Below, one piece after another: positions 1 through 6,260 of a stretch of DNA of 9,666 bases. Position numbers and translations under genes: made by a program. The DNA comes from Candidatus Wolfebacteria bacterium (GTDB taxonomy: Bacteria; Patescibacteriota; Minisyncoccia; UBA6257; UBA9933): positions 1-9,666 of the forward strand of contig DAHWFZ010000022.1 in the NCBI GenBank assembly GCA_027336345.1. The letters are read 5' to 3'. The notes below the pieces were generated by a model. That model ran no database searches and was not told the DNA's origin. It worked only from the letters and a program-made list of their open reading frames with translations. The stretch's first letter is position 1. Every line of letters begins with the position of its first letter.

Positions 1-533
1 TCAGGCGGAATAATCGGCAGTGAAATAATCTGATAATGCGGATGAAAAATCGAAGCTCCTCCCTTCGGACCCCAGTTGTGGAAAATAAAAATATACTGCA
101 AACACTTATCGGCGGAAAGCACTTCATATCTTTCCTTAAAAACTTTAAAAACTTGGAGCGCTTCTTTTTTGCTCAAATGAGCGAAATTTTTATAATGGTC
201 TTTTGTGATCACAATATCGTGATGGCCGACGCCATCAACAACCGGAAACGGTCCGCGTTTGAATTCCGACGCGCAAATATTTTCTTTATGAACCACGGCC
301 GGAAATTTATTCTGAACAACCTGAATCTCCCAGTTTTTTAAATCAGGATAAACAATGAAAGGCTGATTATTGCCGGTTTTTTGCGGATTGTCAAAAGGAC
401 ACCCGGCTTTCGGAGCAATTTTTCTTTTTACTTTTTCTTTAAATTGATCGGGCCGGTTAAACCTTTTGGGAGAAATCAAAACCCAATCACCCGAAACAAG
501 ATCCTTTCTGAATTCAGAGTTATTGAGATCCAT
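1..533 (-). CDS. galT: GalT-family nucleotide-sugar uridylyl/nucleotidyltransferase, N-terminal part (cut by window edge)
   Basis: Reading leftwards from the ATG at 533 gives 177 residues with no stop, so the C-terminal half lies outside the window. The start of the protein (DLVSGDWVLISPKR) and the block HNWGPKGGASIFHPHYQ match the galactose-1-phosphate uridylyltransferase branch of the HIT superfamily. In that family the second His of HPH (here H164-P-H166) forms the covalent nucleotidyl intermediate. The family transfers UMP (some relatives AMP) between sugar phosphates in the cytosol. The usual N-terminal CxxC zinc pair appears here as C45-P-F-D48, so one ligand seems lost. The gene starts 23 bp after the mrdA stop and is probably co-transcribed with it. 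No Shine-Dalgarno is seen; the ATG is preceded by an AT-rich stretch. The fold is secure. The sugar and nucleotide specificity is not, and it could equally be an ADP-glucose phosphorylase-like or uncharacterised GalT paralogue. Confidence 0.8.
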   Translation of the reverse strand, partial: MDLNNSEFRKDLVSGDWVLISPKRFNRPDQFKEKVKRKIAPKAGCPFDNPQKTGNNQPFIVYPDLKNWEIQVVQNKFPAVVHKENICASEFKRGPFPVVDGVGHHDIVITKDHYKNFAHLSKKEALQVFKVFKERYEVLSADKCLQYIFIFHNWGPKGGASIFHPHYQIISLPIIPP

Positions 534-556
534 ACTTATAATAATTACAACTGCTA

Positions 557-2512
557 TTACGGCTGTTTTATTATTCTATTATTATAATACCATTGAAACA
601 CATCTCTGGCTACGGGGACGGCGTTCAAACTCCCCTCCAAGGAGTTCTCAATCAAAACCATAACCGCAATTTGCTTTGGAGCGGATTCATATTGGCTCGA
701 ATCAGGCTTGGACGGATAATTGAATTTTTCCAGCGGTCCGTAACCGACATAAAAAGCATTTTCTTTCGTATTTTGTTCAACCTGCGCGCTGCCTGTTTTT
801 GACGCCACTGTGAAAGGCAAATCATTCAGCATATACGCCGTCCCGTAGGTTTTTTTGGAAGTATCAATCATTCCTTTTTCCGCTTCTTTGATAAAATCAG
901 CGAGATTGGAATTATCAATAATGACTTTCGGAGAAGTTTCATTCACTACGGCGCCGTTTTCATCTTCAACTTTCTTTACAAAAAACGGCTGATAGGTTTT
1001 CCCTCCGGCGGCAAGCGAGGATATGTAATTTATAAGTTCAATGGGAGTTATTATCAAATCTCCCTGCCCGATGCTTACATTATATGTATCGCCCAGCCTC
1101 CATGGAGTTCCGCTTCGTTTTTCTTTTTCTTCCACATCGGGCAAAAATCCGGTTTTTTCGCCGGGGATATCAATGCCTGTTTTTTGATCCAACCCGAATT
1201 TCTGCCAGTACGATCTTAATTTTTGTATGCCCAGCCCGTTTATATTTTCACTGCCATTCCAAATCCCGCTATGGGAAAACTGGGACGGGAAACCTCCACC
1301 CAAAATATAAAAATAAACGTCGCTTGATCTTGCAATGGCGGAATACATATTTATCCAACCCTGGGGTTTCCAGTCCAAAAATCGCGAAGGTTTGTCGGGA
1401 TTGTAAGGGTTCGGAATATCCAAATATCCGGGAGAAAATATTTGTTTTAACGGATCAATAACCTGCTCCTTAAGGGCGGCAACGGCAACAAGTGGTTTGA
1501 TTGTGGAACCGGGACTGTATAACCCGCTGACTGCCCTGTTAAAAAGTGGCCGGCTTGGGTCAATAAGCATGCTTGAGCTTATTTTATTGTTGTCAAAACT
1601 CGGCAAACTGATTAAAGATAAAATCTCTCCGGTTTGCGGATCCATTATTATTCCTGCTCCGCCGATTCTGCCAAGGCTGGCCAGCTGGGCCTTCAATCTT
1701 TTGTAAAAATAGGTTTGAAGATCGGCGTCAATTGTCAAATATAAATTATCACCTTTTGTCTCGGGCACTGAAATTTTTTGGTCAAAACTTTCATTTTTCG
1801 CGTTTTTATAATCAATAACTTCTCCGTTCTTGCCGCGAAGCTGCTTATCGTAAAAAAGTTCCAACCCTGCCTTTCCAACCAGATCGTTAATTAGTAAATT
1901 GTCGTTTGATTTTAAGTCGTTTGCGGATGCGGTGCCGACATAACCAAGCACATGGCTGAATACGCCGCTATTGTCATACTGGCGCGAAAAATCTTGTTCA
2001 ATATCAATATCATCAAAATTTAAATTTTTTAATTTAGCGACTTGTTCTATGCTCAAATCCCTTGATAAGACAATCATATTTTGTTTTTCCAAATCAACAT
2101 TTTTTATCCATCCATTTATTTGGTCAGGCTGTAAATTTACAATACCGGCGATTTGTTCCATTTCATTTTTTTTATCATCATCGCTTTTCTTCAAAAAATT
2201 TGAAATTTTTAAAACGGCCCGAAAACTTGATATATTACTGACTATCGGCTTTCCAAAACGGTCAAAAAAGAGGCCTCGTTCCGCCGGCACGAATGTCACA
2301 TCGCTCATATTCGCCAGCGCCCGATTTTTATAAAAATCCCCGCTGCCTACGTTTAAAATAAAAATTCTTGCAAATATAATCGCGCCGACAATAAAAACAA
2401 AAAAAGTGACCAAATTAAAAGCCCGCAGGGAAAGCGGCATTTCCAGAGAATTGAAGCTCTTGGAAAGGTCATCAAGAATTGATTCCTCCAAAAATAAATC
2501 CGGTTTTTTCAT
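557..2512 (-). CDS. mrdA: Penicillin-binding protein 2 (peptidoglycan D,D-transpeptidase)
   Basis: This 651-residue class B penicillin-binding protein cross-links peptidoglycan stem peptides during cell elongation. It has a short cytoplasmic N-terminus, one membrane anchor at about residues 31-54, a PBP dimerisation region at about 70-245 (containing PAERGLFFDRFGKPI) and a transpeptidase domain at about 255-645. The three active-site motifs are present: S336-T-I-K339 with the nucleophilic serine, S396-S-D398 (the SxD form expected for PBP2 rather than SxN), and K572-T-G574 followed by S. The length is normal for PBP2. In many bacteria mrdA sits with rodA, its glycosyltransferase partner; rodA is not in this window. 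The next gene downstream is the GalT-like enzyme, 23 bp away. The ATG is not preceded by a Shine-Dalgarno sequence. The alternative, another class B PBP such as FtsI, is less likely because of the SxD motif and the overall layout. Confidence 0.93.
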   Translation of the reverse strand: MKKPDLFLEESILDDLSKSFNSLEMPLSLRAFNLVTFFVFIVGAIIFARIFILNVGSGDFYKNRALANMSDVTFVPAERGLFFDRFGKPIVSNISSFRAVLKISNFLKKSDDDKKNEMEQIAGIVNLQPDQINGWIKNVDLEKQNMIVLSRDLSIEQVAKLKNLNFDDIDIEQDFSRQYDNSGVFSHVLGYVGTASANDLKSNDNLLINDLVGKAGLELFYDKQLRGKNGEVIDYKNAKNESFDQKISVPETKGDNLYLTIDADLQTYFYKRLKAQLASLGRIGGAGIIMDPQTGEILSLISLPSFDNNKISSSMLIDPSRPLFNRAVSGLYSPGSTIKPLVAVAALKEQVIDPLKQIFSPGYLDIPNPYNPDKPSRFLDWKPQGWINMYSAIARSSDVYFYILGGGFPSQFSHSGIWNGSENINGLGIQKLRSYWQKFGLDQKTGIDIPGEKTGFLPDVEEKEKRSGTPWRLGDTYNVSIGQGDLIITPIELINYISSLAAGGKTYQPFFVKKVEDENGAVVNETSPKVIIDNSNLADFIKEAEKGMIDTSKKTYGTAYMLNDLPFTVASKTGSAQVEQNTKENAFYVGYGPLEKFNYPSKPDSSQYESAPKQIAVMVLIENSLEGSLNAVPVARDVFQWYYNNRIIKQP

Positions 2513-2527
2513 AATAAAGTGTTCAAT

Positions 2528-2558
2528 AATATATCAATCAAATCGTATATTTTTTCAA
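2528..2558 (-). promoter_or_regulatory. Possible promoter for mrdA
   Basis: On the minus strand a TTGAAA box (2558-2553) is followed after 19 bp by TATATT (2533-2528), ending 15 bp before the mrdA start. The spacing is longer than the optimal 17 bp and the region is very AT-rich, so chance matches are easy. It lies downstream of the terminator-like hairpin at 2590-2615, where an independent mrdA promoter would be expected. Confidence 0.3.
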
Positions 2559-2559
2559 C

Positions 2560-2573
2560 TTCGCATTATTTGC
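2560..2573 (-). repeat. Intergenic 14-mer also found at 6230-6243
   Basis: GCAAATAATGCGAA on the minus strand is identical to a 14-mer inside the palindrome at 6182-6260, in the same orientation. Both copies lie between genes. Nearby sequence also resembles that element (ATTAGTAA), which suggests a degraded copy of the same repeat. Confidence 0.5.
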
Positions 2574-2589
2574 GATTACTAATTAATAA

Positions 2590-2615
2590 AATATACGGAT
2601 ATTTATCCGTATATT
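2590..2615 (-). terminator. Perfect 12-bp inverted repeat, probable intrinsic terminator
   Basis: Two perfect 12-bp arms (AATATACGGATA and its complement) are separated by 2 bp. Read on the minus strand, the hairpin lies about 38 nt after the stop of the 686-residue membrane protein gene and is followed by TTTATTAATTAG, a partial T tract. The stem is AT-rich with a single CGG/CCG core, so it would be a weak terminator. Its position at the end of the two-gene unit and before mrdA fits the role. Confidence 0.5.
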
Positions 2616-2652
2616 ATTATATTATTTTAAATTTGTATATGAGGATTATATT

Positions 2653-4713
2653 CTAACTTTTCTTTATATACAGGGAAAGAAATTCAAAAATTTTCATATT
2701 TTTATATTGCGTTCTTTCGGAAACCGGTATGGTTCTCAAAAGTTTTTCCAGTTGATTTTGAATCGCCTGCTTATTCCGAATAACCCACCAATCAGGGCTG
2801 CCGTAATCCGGCTGCGCAAACGGAGCGGTTATAGGCGCATCTTTCCATTTCAAAAAATCCTGATTTAATACTTCTCCCATTGTGTGATTTTTTAAAAAAT
2901 TTCCGTTTCCAAACCACCCGGATTTAACATCAATTTTCACTGTTTTATCTAACCAATCATTAATAATGATATCCGGTTTGATTTCCGATGCCTGAATATA
3001 TGTTATACGCCCGTTTTCAATAGACATAATACGGCCGCTGCCTGGCTCATTTATAAAATACCGGCTGCCTAATGACTCAACTTTAACATTAGTTTTGCCT
3101 CCTAATAATTCATCAACTTTTGCGGAAGTTAATTTTTCATTCGCGTGGTTATGCGCCCAGTCGCCGATAATTTTATTGTTATGAGTTATATGCTCTATTG
3201 CTTTTGCGGACAACCCTTCGGTATGTTTTAACACGCCATCAATTTCTGATTTATTTTCAAAAATTTGTTTGAAATCTATGCTTTGACCGGCTCTAATATG
3301 ATCGGGATCGGTCAGCCCGAATTTATCCGGATGAGCGGCTATCTTATCTTTAATAGCATCGATAAAATACGATTTTTGTGCCTCATTTAAATGAGCAAAT
3401 TTTTCACCATAGTGACTTTGCAACTGATGCTCAGCCAATTTCCAAACCGAATCTCCCTTATGCGCCGTTTCGACAAAACTTCCGGCTGAAAGAGCCGGCT
3501 CCGGCGATAGCCCGGTTGCCGGTATTACATCTTCAGTATTCGGGACAGAAATATCTTTTTGCCCCGCGACCATTTCTCCGATATTTTTAGGATGCGACTC
3601 AAAAACCTTTGAGTATTCCGGATTTAACTTTATTTCTTCCGCTTTAGGAAACCAATAATTTTGAGCAGTTTTAAAAATATCCGTAAAACCCGTCACATCT
3701 GATAATTCTTTTACCGCTTTTGCCGCTTCTCCACTGCCGATTAAAATCCCAAGAGCGGCGGCTTCAACCGTGTGACGAGTGGCCGCAAATTTTGTCCTTT
3801 CTTCTCCCGTGGCTTTTTCATAGCGGGATTTTAATAAAGCTTCGGTAGTGACAAAAGTCGCCAACCCTCCCAATGTTCTTTGCGCAAATTTTCCCGCAAA
3901 AGCCGCCGAGCCTATAACCAAGCCTGCGGTTCCTCCAACCATAGCAGCGCCGGCGCCTGCAGTTACGCACCCGACAGAGAACAAAATTTTTTCCCAAGTT
4001 TTTCTTTTCTTGTAAAAATCGGCCGCTTTTTCAGCTTTTTCCCTAATCCAACTTTGTTTTTCTTTAGTTTCAGCGTCAATTTTTTCACTATGCTTGTCCC
4101 CAGCTTTTAAAAATTCCGCAGTTTTTTCCTCTTCTATTAATTGATTTTTTAATTTACTAATTTCTACCGTATTAAAAGTTTGATAAAATTCTTTTTCCTG
4201 TTCTAATTTTTCAATTATTTGAATTAGATCATAAGGCGTAATTTCAGGATGTATATCAAAAGCGGTGTTCTCTGAAGCAAATTTCTCCAATTTTTTAATT
4301 ATAATATTATCTCTTAAATTTCTTTTTTCTTTTGGTTCTTCCGCTTCTGACTCCATTAATGGAAAATCAGGCGATAGCCCTTCTTTAATTTTCCCCGCTT
4401 CAGCCAAAGCTTCCTTTGTCAGCATATTCTCAGCATCAACTTCTTTTGGCTCGCTCCTGTCAATATTTTTTTTCTGTTTATCCGCTATTTCCGCCGGTTT
4501 TTCTTGTGGCAACTCCAAAACCAAATCTTCTGCAGTAGTTAATGGCGGCAATTCAACGCTTTGATTTTGTTGTATATTAATTTCTGAAACTAATTCCTTT
4601 GATAAATCAGGATTAAGATATCTATCTTGTAATTTTTCCATTGCCAAATCAGCTGCTGATTCTACAGGCTTTGATTTTTCTGGTGTTACTTTTTTTGGGG
4701 GCTGTTCACTCAT
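2653..4713 (-). CDS. Large membrane protein with a LysM-like segment, function unknown
   Basis: This 686-residue protein is not one whose function I can name. Residues 1-240 are highly charged, rich in Lys and Glu, with likely coiled coil at about 160-240 and no signal peptide. A basic patch (KKRKTWEK, about 235-242) precedes a Gly/Ala-rich hydrophobic block at about 243-293 and a further hydrophobic stretch at about 314-327, giving one to three membrane passes. Residues 414-486 look like an enlarged LysM domain: it opens with AHKGDSVWKLAEHQL and closes with HIRAGQSIDF, the usual GDSxWxxA and xxGQxI signatures, but with a longer middle. LysM domains bind peptidoglycan or chitin sugars, so this part would face outside. 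The last 200 residues resemble nothing I recognise. The gene starts 9 bp after the DUF5663-like gene and surely shares its transcript. The start ATG has no Shine-Dalgarno. Confidence 0.75.
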   Translation of the reverse strand: MSEQPPKKVTPEKSKPVESAADLAMEKLQDRYLNPDLSKELVSEINIQQNQSVELPPLTTAEDLVLELPQEKPAEIADKQKKNIDRSEPKEVDAENMLTKEALAEAGKIKEGLSPDFPLMESEAEEPKEKRNLRDNIIIKKLEKFASENTAFDIHPEITPYDLIQIIEKLEQEKEFYQTFNTVEISKLKNQLIEEEKTAEFLKAGDKHSEKIDAETKEKQSWIREKAEKAADFYKKRKTWEKILFSVGCVTAGAGAAMVGGTAGLVIGSAAFAGKFAQRTLGGLATFVTTEALLKSRYEKATGEERTKFAATRHTVEAAALGILIGSGEAAKAVKELSDVTGFTDIFKTAQNYWFPKAEEIKLNPEYSKVFESHPKNIGEMVAGQKDISVPNTEDVIPATGLSPEPALSAGSFVETAHKGDSVWKLAEHQLQSHYGEKFAHLNEAQKSYFIDAIKDKIAAHPDKFGLTDPDHIRAGQSIDFKQIFENKSEIDGVLKHTEGLSAKAIEHITHNNKIIGDWAHNHANEKLTSAKVDELLGGKTNVKVESLGSRYFINEPGSGRIMSIENGRITYIQASEIKPDIIINDWLDKTVKIDVKSGWFGNGNFLKNHTMGEVLNQDFLKWKDAPITAPFAQPDYGSPDWWVIRNKQAIQNQLEKLLRTIPVSERTQYKNMKIFEFLSLYIKKS

Positions 4714-4722
4714 AAATTATAT

Positions 4723-5028
4723 TTATTTAATTCCGGCTAATTCCTTAAACTCACTAATCGTACCCTGGATGGCTTTTTGGATTAATTCTTCAACATTCGG
4801 AATTTTTGACTTTAAAAATTCCTGCATTTTTGCTTCATCACCGCTAGCACTAACCACATCAAATTCCGGTTGCGCGTCTTCCGGCAAATTTTCCAATACA
4901 ACAAGCGTAATGCGCTTGATGATATTTTCACCAAGCTTTTCCAAAATTTTATCCTGCGTATCAAGAGGTAAATGCCCGATTCCTAAATCTTCTAAAATTG
5001 TTCGCCTTAATTCTTTCTGAGTAATCAT
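4723..5028 (-). CDS. Small DUF5663-like protein
   Basis: This 101-residue acidic, all-helical-looking protein has no signal peptide or membrane segment. The pattern LEDLGIGHLPLDTQDKILEK, then a hydrophobic helix IIKRITLVVLENLPED and a C-terminal FLKSKIPNVEELIQKAI block, matches my memory of DUF5663, a short domain seen mainly in Patescibacteria with no known activity. It is the first gene of a tight pair, with 9 bp to the large membrane protein. That spacing suggests the two products act together, possibly with this one binding the charged cytoplasmic N-terminus of the other; this is inference. A TATAAT box lies 45 bp upstream (5078-5073). The ATG is preceded by an AT-rich leader without a Shine-Dalgarno. 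Confidence 0.75.
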   Translation of the reverse strand: MITQKELRRTILEDLGIGHLPLDTQDKILEKLGENIIKRITLVVLENLPEDAQPEFDVVSASGDEAKMQEFLKSKIPNVEELIQKAIQGTISEFKELAGIK

Positions 5029-5072
5029 AATAATACGCTAATTTATATGCAAATATCGCCAATGATATGCCA

Positions 5073-5078
5073 ATTATA
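5073..5078 (-). promoter_or_regulatory. -10 box candidate for the DUF5663/LysM-like unit
   Basis: A perfect TATAAT on the minus strand (GCGGGTATAATTGG) ends 44 bp before the ATG at 5028. This would give a leader of about 38 nt. No convincing -35 box is found at 16-18 bp. The G+C-rich context just upstream makes the box stand out from the general AT background. Confidence 0.4.
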
Positions 5079-5167
5079 CCCGCATATTATTCGGACCTTA
5101 TTTGTGTAATTAAATTTATTTTACATCGCCATATAAATTTTACAATAGCAGTGATGTGCTAAGATTT

Positions 5168-5197
5168 TCTACTGGTATAGTATAGTATACCAGTAGA
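5168..5197. repeat. Perfect inverted repeat (12-bp arms, 6-bp loop)
   Basis: TCTACTGGTATA and its exact complement flank GTATAG. It lies in the 247-bp spacer between mutM and the DUF5663-like gene, about 79 bp downstream of the mutM stop and 90 bp upstream of the candidate -10 box. No T tract follows on either strand, so it is not a classical intrinsic terminator. A protein-binding palindrome, an mRNA-stabilising hairpin or a mobile-element footprint are all possible. Confidence 0.55.
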
Positions 5198-5242
5198 TAT
5201 ATTTAAATATAGCAATAGAATTTCAAAGAATATAAAGTATGG

Positions 5243-5262
5243 ATTCCCGCCTTCGCGGGAAT
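5243..5262. repeat. REP-like hairpin with ATTCCCGC arms
   Basis: ATTCCCGC-CTTC-GCGGGAAT is a perfect 8-bp stem with a 4-base loop, and is the most GC-rich spot of the spacer. On the minus strand the context reads TGTCATTCCCGCGAAGG, a sequence type that recurs as a dispersed intergenic palindrome in many bacterial genomes. It starts 14 bp after the mutM stop, so the hairpin sits at the 3' end of the mutM transcript. The following sequence on the minus strand is T-rich, so it may also help end transcription. Confidence 0.6.
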
Positions 5263-5275
5263 GACATGCGCAAAT

Positions 5276-6172
5276 TTACATTTTCTGACAAACAGGGCAA
5301 AAATGCGCCGAACGGTTGTTTTTTACTTTAATTCTAACAATAACGGCATCTCCACGCGGACAAAGCTCCCCCTCTTTCCGATAAACATACCGCTCCTTCC
5401 CGTACATACCTGGTTTTCCGGATGCATCGCGATAATCGCTGATTGAGGTGCCGCGAAGTTTGATGGCTTTTTTCAAAATAACTTTCATGGAATTATAAAT
5501 ACTTTTTAATTCCATGTCGCTAAGATTATTTGAGCTCCTTAAGGGATGAATTTTTGCCAGCCATAAAATCTCATCGGAATAAATGTTTCCAATTCCGGAA
5601 ATTAATTTTTGTTCCATTAAAACTTCTTTTATCGGCCTTTTTTGAGAGCCGATTATTTCTTTAAAAACTTTCAACGATAATTTTTTATCAAAAGGATCAA
5701 TCCCGATATCTTTAATGTCGGGCAAATTTTTAATTTCTTCCTCCGGCCCAAACATTATTTTTGCAAACTTCCTCAGATCGGAAAGAGCCAGCTGAAAACC
5801 GTTATCCAGATAAAAAATTATATGAATGTAGTTATTCACTTTTTCATCCATTACGCCCTTTATCAAGCTATTCCATTTTCCCTTTCCCCTTTTCCATTTT
5901 CCCACTAAAAGATGCCCGGTCATTTTTTGGTGGATAAGCAATAAATAGCTTTGGGCTTTTAGTTTATAATTTTTAGTTAAATGCACCAGGATATTTTTCC
6001 CGCGGCGCTCAACTTTAATAATTTTTAATCCTTTAATTTGTTTTTCAAACTCTTTTACTGCCGGCTTTTTAATAATTTTAGGCGCGTCAAACCAGACGCC
6101 CGTTATTTTACGCTTGATTATTTTTTTATTTAAATCATTTACGATTGTTTGCACTTCGGGTAATTCAGGCAT
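5276..6172 (-). CDS. mutM: Formamidopyrimidine-DNA glycosylase (Fpg/MutM)
   Basis: This base-excision repair enzyme removes 8-oxoguanine and ring-opened purines and nicks the DNA by beta/delta elimination. At 298 residues it is a little longer than usual (about 270). The N-terminus MPELPEV gives the catalytic Pro2 and Glu3 after Met removal, which fixes the start. Lys59 in ERRGKNILVHL and the MTGHL loop (84-88) follow. The helix-two-turn-helix GIGNIYSDE is at 193-201. The C-terminal zinc finger is incomplete: C271-P-R-G274 replaces the usual CPxC, while C292 and C295 remain, as does the DNA-contacting Arg (R287 in NNRSAHFCPVCQ). The finger may be zinc-poor or use another ligand. The gene lies between the 79-bp palindrome upstream and two hairpins downstream, so it may be a single-gene transcript. 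No Shine-Dalgarno precedes the ATG. Confidence 0.95.
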   Translation of the reverse strand: MPELPEVQTIVNDLNKKIIKRKITGVWFDAPKIIKKPAVKEFEKQIKGLKIIKVERRGKNILVHLTKNYKLKAQSYLLLIHQKMTGHLLVGKWKRGKGKWNSLIKGVMDEKVNNYIHIIFYLDNGFQLALSDLRKFAKIMFGPEEEIKNLPDIKDIGIDPFDKKLSLKVFKEIIGSQKRPIKEVLMEQKLISGIGNIYSDEILWLAKIHPLRSSNNLSDMELKSIYNSMKVILKKAIKLRGTSISDYRDASGKPGMYGKERYVYRKEGELCPRGDAVIVRIKVKNNRSAHFCPVCQKM

Positions 6173-6181
6173 TGCTTCGCG

Positions 6182-6260
6182 AGTATCGATACAAATATGC
6201 TAATTTACTAATAATACAAATTTGTATAATTCGCATTATTTGCATATTCGCATCGATACT
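6182..6260. repeat. 79-bp palindromic intergenic element
   Basis: The outer 22-bp arms (6182-6203 and 6239-6260) match in inverse orientation at 19 of 22 positions. At the centre is a perfect 14-bp palindrome, ATACAAATTTGTAT (6214-6227). Arms and centre share nearly the same symmetry point (about 6221). In the minus-strand (gene-sense) RNA two of the three arm mismatches become G-U pairs; on the other strand they would be A-C clashes. The element fills 79 of the 88 bp between the kinase stop codon, which it touches, and the mutM start. It could be a miniature mobile element, or a folded 3' end or processing site of the kinase mRNA. Confidence 0.75.

Noticed and set aside
36..663. Several plus-strand open frames over the GalT-like gene and the end of mrdA
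   Set aside because: They are antisense to conserved motifs (HPH of GalT, the C-terminus of PBP2) and show no protein-like pattern.
5030..5090. CRISPR-like spacing of AT-rich units in the mutM-DUF5663 spacer
   Set aside because: The units are short, unequal and degenerate, with no constant repeat or spacer lengths and no cas genes nearby.
5168..5197. Intrinsic terminator for mutM
   Set aside because: The stem is strong but no T tract follows on the minus strand (AAAATCTTAG follows), so it was listed as an inverted repeat only.
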